A stretch of DNA of 6,356 bases. Source: Patescibacteria group bacterium. Its GTDB lineage: Bacteria; Patescibacteriota; Gracilibacteria; UBA1369; JAHJTR01. Each line of letters opens with the position of its first letter. Within the stretch, counting starts at the first letter, position 1. The stretch lies in contig JAHJTR010000234.1 of NCBI GenBank assembly GCA_018829865.1, positions 1-6,356 of the forward strand. The letters are read 5' to 3'. Shown one piece after another: positions 5,813-6,356 of this stretch. A program made the translations under genes and the position numbers. A model generated the notes under the pieces. That model was not told where the DNA came from, did no database searches, and was given only the letters and a program-made list of their open reading frames with translations.

Positions 5813-5925
5813 GGATTTTGGGGGATTGGAGCAGGATTACATCCTGCTTCTTAAAATCCATGGAGCCCAAGCCTTACTCTTGAGCTACTGTTTTTGGAGA
5901 CTAGGCTGCCTTGGCTGCCAAAGGC
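5813..5925. other. Cluster of three adjacent stem-loops, possible structured RNA
   Basis: First, a nested hairpin: outer stem GGATTTT/AAAATCC (5813-5819 with 5853-5859) encloses a 10-bp inner stem GGAGCAGGAT/ATCCTGCTTC (5828-5837 with 5841-5850, one G-U pair). Second, AGCCCAAG/CTTGAGCT (5864-5871 with 5879-5886), one mismatch and a 7-nt loop. Third, GCCTTGG/CCAAAGGC (5908-5914 with 5918-5925), one bulged A and a 3-nt loop. The strand is unknown: the structure is upstream of the dxr promoter on the minus strand and over 300 nt before the right-hand gene on the plus strand. It matches no RNA family I recognise. Confidence 0.3.
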
Positions 5926-6192
5926 CGGAAATCAAACTTGCCTGCATTTTAGCGACCGAGGTTGCCTGTCTTGCATTTTTGAGTTGACGAGAAATTGAGG
6001 TTTTTTAAAATTTCCATTATTTTCACTCTCAAGCTATGGTTTAAAAATTTTGGTTTGGGGGATCAAAAATTATCAGATATAAATAAAGGTGAGGGGTTGT
6101 GCACCGTTTGAGATATGGAGAAATTCGGATGTGAACCATCGATATAATAATCATTGTATAGTCGCATGTTTAAGCCGTAAATTGGTTGTTTT

Positions 6193-6220
6193 TTGTTGGG
6201 GGGATTGTTAGTTTTATAGT
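6193..6220 (+). promoter_or_regulatory. Weak candidate promoter for the right-edge gene
   Basis: TTGTTG (6193-6198), 16 nt, then TATAGT (6215-6220; 5 of 6 matches) would start transcription near 6227, about 13 nt before the ATG at 6240. The -35 is poor and the region AT-rich, so this is tentative; the very short leader fits the lack of Shine-Dalgarno sites here. Confidence 0.25.
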
Positions 6221-6239
6221 GTTAATTAATCGTGAAATT

Positions 6240-6356
6240 ATGGGAAAAACACAAGACTTGGAAACACCGATAATAAAAAAAAATCTGCATGATGAATTCG
6301 TGCGTCTTGGGCGGGAGAAAAATCAGATAACTTATAAATTGTTGGCGTTGTTGCCT
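6240..6356 (+). CDS. N-terminus of a CPR-type HNH-endonuclease-associated protein (partial)
   Basis: Thirty-nine codons are open from ATG 6240 to the window end. After a polar, lysine-rich lead, the segment HDEFVRLGREKNQITYKLLALLP (residues 17-39) resembles, from memory, the conserved N-terminal helix (pattern LGRxRNxxTYKxLAxLPEI) of proteins common in Patescibacteria and often annotated as carrying a C-terminal HNH nuclease domain. No nuclease motif is visible here because the gene runs off the right edge, so the function is unproven. The reading frame choice rests on this resemblance and on uninterrupted coding. The start has no Shine-Dalgarno, as elsewhere in the window. It diverges from the MEP cluster across a long spacer. 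It could instead be an unrelated hypothetical protein. Confidence 0.5.
   Translation, partial: MGKTQDLETPIIKKNLHDEFVRLGREKNQITYKLLALLP

Larger units (their letters stand above)
5686..6239. other. 554-bp divergent spacer with no supportable gene
   Basis: Both strands are broken by frequent stops apart from a 98-codon minus frame that overlaps dxr and looks like noise. I see no rRNA, tRNA, transposase fragment or CRISPR units. The left half carries a cluster of stem-loops (5813-5925), a doubled GGCTGCC (5904-5910 and 5913-5919), and a diverged direct repeat, TTGCCTGCATTTT (5938-5950) against a longer form at 5962-5979. The right half is AT-rich and has a perfect plus-strand TATAAT (6143-6148) with no -35 at normal spacing. 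Confidence 0.6.

Noticed and set aside
5811..5836. G-rich run as a G-quadruplex
   Set aside because: Only two runs of four or more G occur; the other runs are GG, too few for a stable three-tetrad quadruplex.
5574..5870. 98-codon minus-strand ORF ahead of dxr
   Set aside because: It overlaps the dxr start in another frame and the good dxr promoter, has no recognisable motif and crosses the hairpin region.
5855..5885. RNase P-like string (GGGCTCCATGG after GAGTAAGG, minus strand)
   Set aside because: The flanking conserved regions, including the ACAGAA element and the other half of P4, are missing.
5828..5900. tRNA-like appearance: stem with 7-nt loop ATTACAT followed by a GAGCTACTG string, as in a minus-strand tRNA
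   Set aside because: The T-loop lacks the TTCRA core, no 7-bp acceptor stem can be formed and no clean anticodon arm exists.
5908..5935. SRP RNA-like string GCAGCCAAGGCAGCC on the minus strand
   Set aside because: The conserved GGTCAGG and GGAAGCAGC elements of the SRP hairpin are absent; only a short match remains.

Overview
The window is AT-rich bacterial DNA carrying housekeeping biosynthesis and repair genes on both strands. TGA, TAA and TAG all act as stops, so the code is standard. None of the eight recognisable starts has a convincing Shine-Dalgarno sequence. The fused IspD-IspF has an IspF half of an unusual subtype, and the right edge holds the start of a protein that resembles an HNH-endonuclease-associated family I recall from Candidate Phyla Radiation genomes. 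These points suggest a Patescibacteria-like (CPR) or similarly divergent uncultured bacterium. That placement is inference, since no rRNA or marker gene is present.

Layout. Positions 1-417 (minus) hold the N-terminal 139 codons of an RmlC-type dTDP-sugar epimerase that runs off the left edge. A 189-bp divergent spacer follows. A plus-strand block then carries pdxT (607-1182, glutaminase subunit of PLP synthase), folE (1286-1828, GTP cyclohydrolase I) and recR (1825-2424, recombination mediator). The last two overlap by 4 nt. The pdxT-folE spacer and its edges hold three copies of an 11-bp near-palindrome. Between the convergent recR and ispE genes lies a 124-bp imperfect palindrome that looks like a mobile or dispersed repeat and may also end transcription from both sides.

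Positions 5620-2619 (minus) are a methylerythritol-phosphate (MEP) isoprenoid cluster in the order dxr, ispDF (fused), ispE. Together these enzymes take 1-deoxyxylulose 5-phosphate through MEP, CDP-ME and CDP-MEP to ME-cPP, which is four consecutive steps (Dxr, IspD, IspE, IspF). A good sigma70-type promoter (TTGTCT-N17-TACAAT) lies just upstream of dxr. The dxs, ispG and ispH genes are not in the window. Dxr and IspE both look short at the C-terminus, and the IspD and IspF domains carry substitutions in conserved motifs.

Positions 5686-6239 are a long divergent spacer with no supportable gene but with a cluster of adjacent stem-loops at 5813-5925. The final 117 bases begin a plus-strand CDS that leaves the window. 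I found no rRNA, tRNA, CRISPR array or transposase gene, and no clearly novel multi-gene system. The most distinctive signals are the large palindrome, the triple 11-bp motif, the structured spacer and the divergent MEP enzymes.
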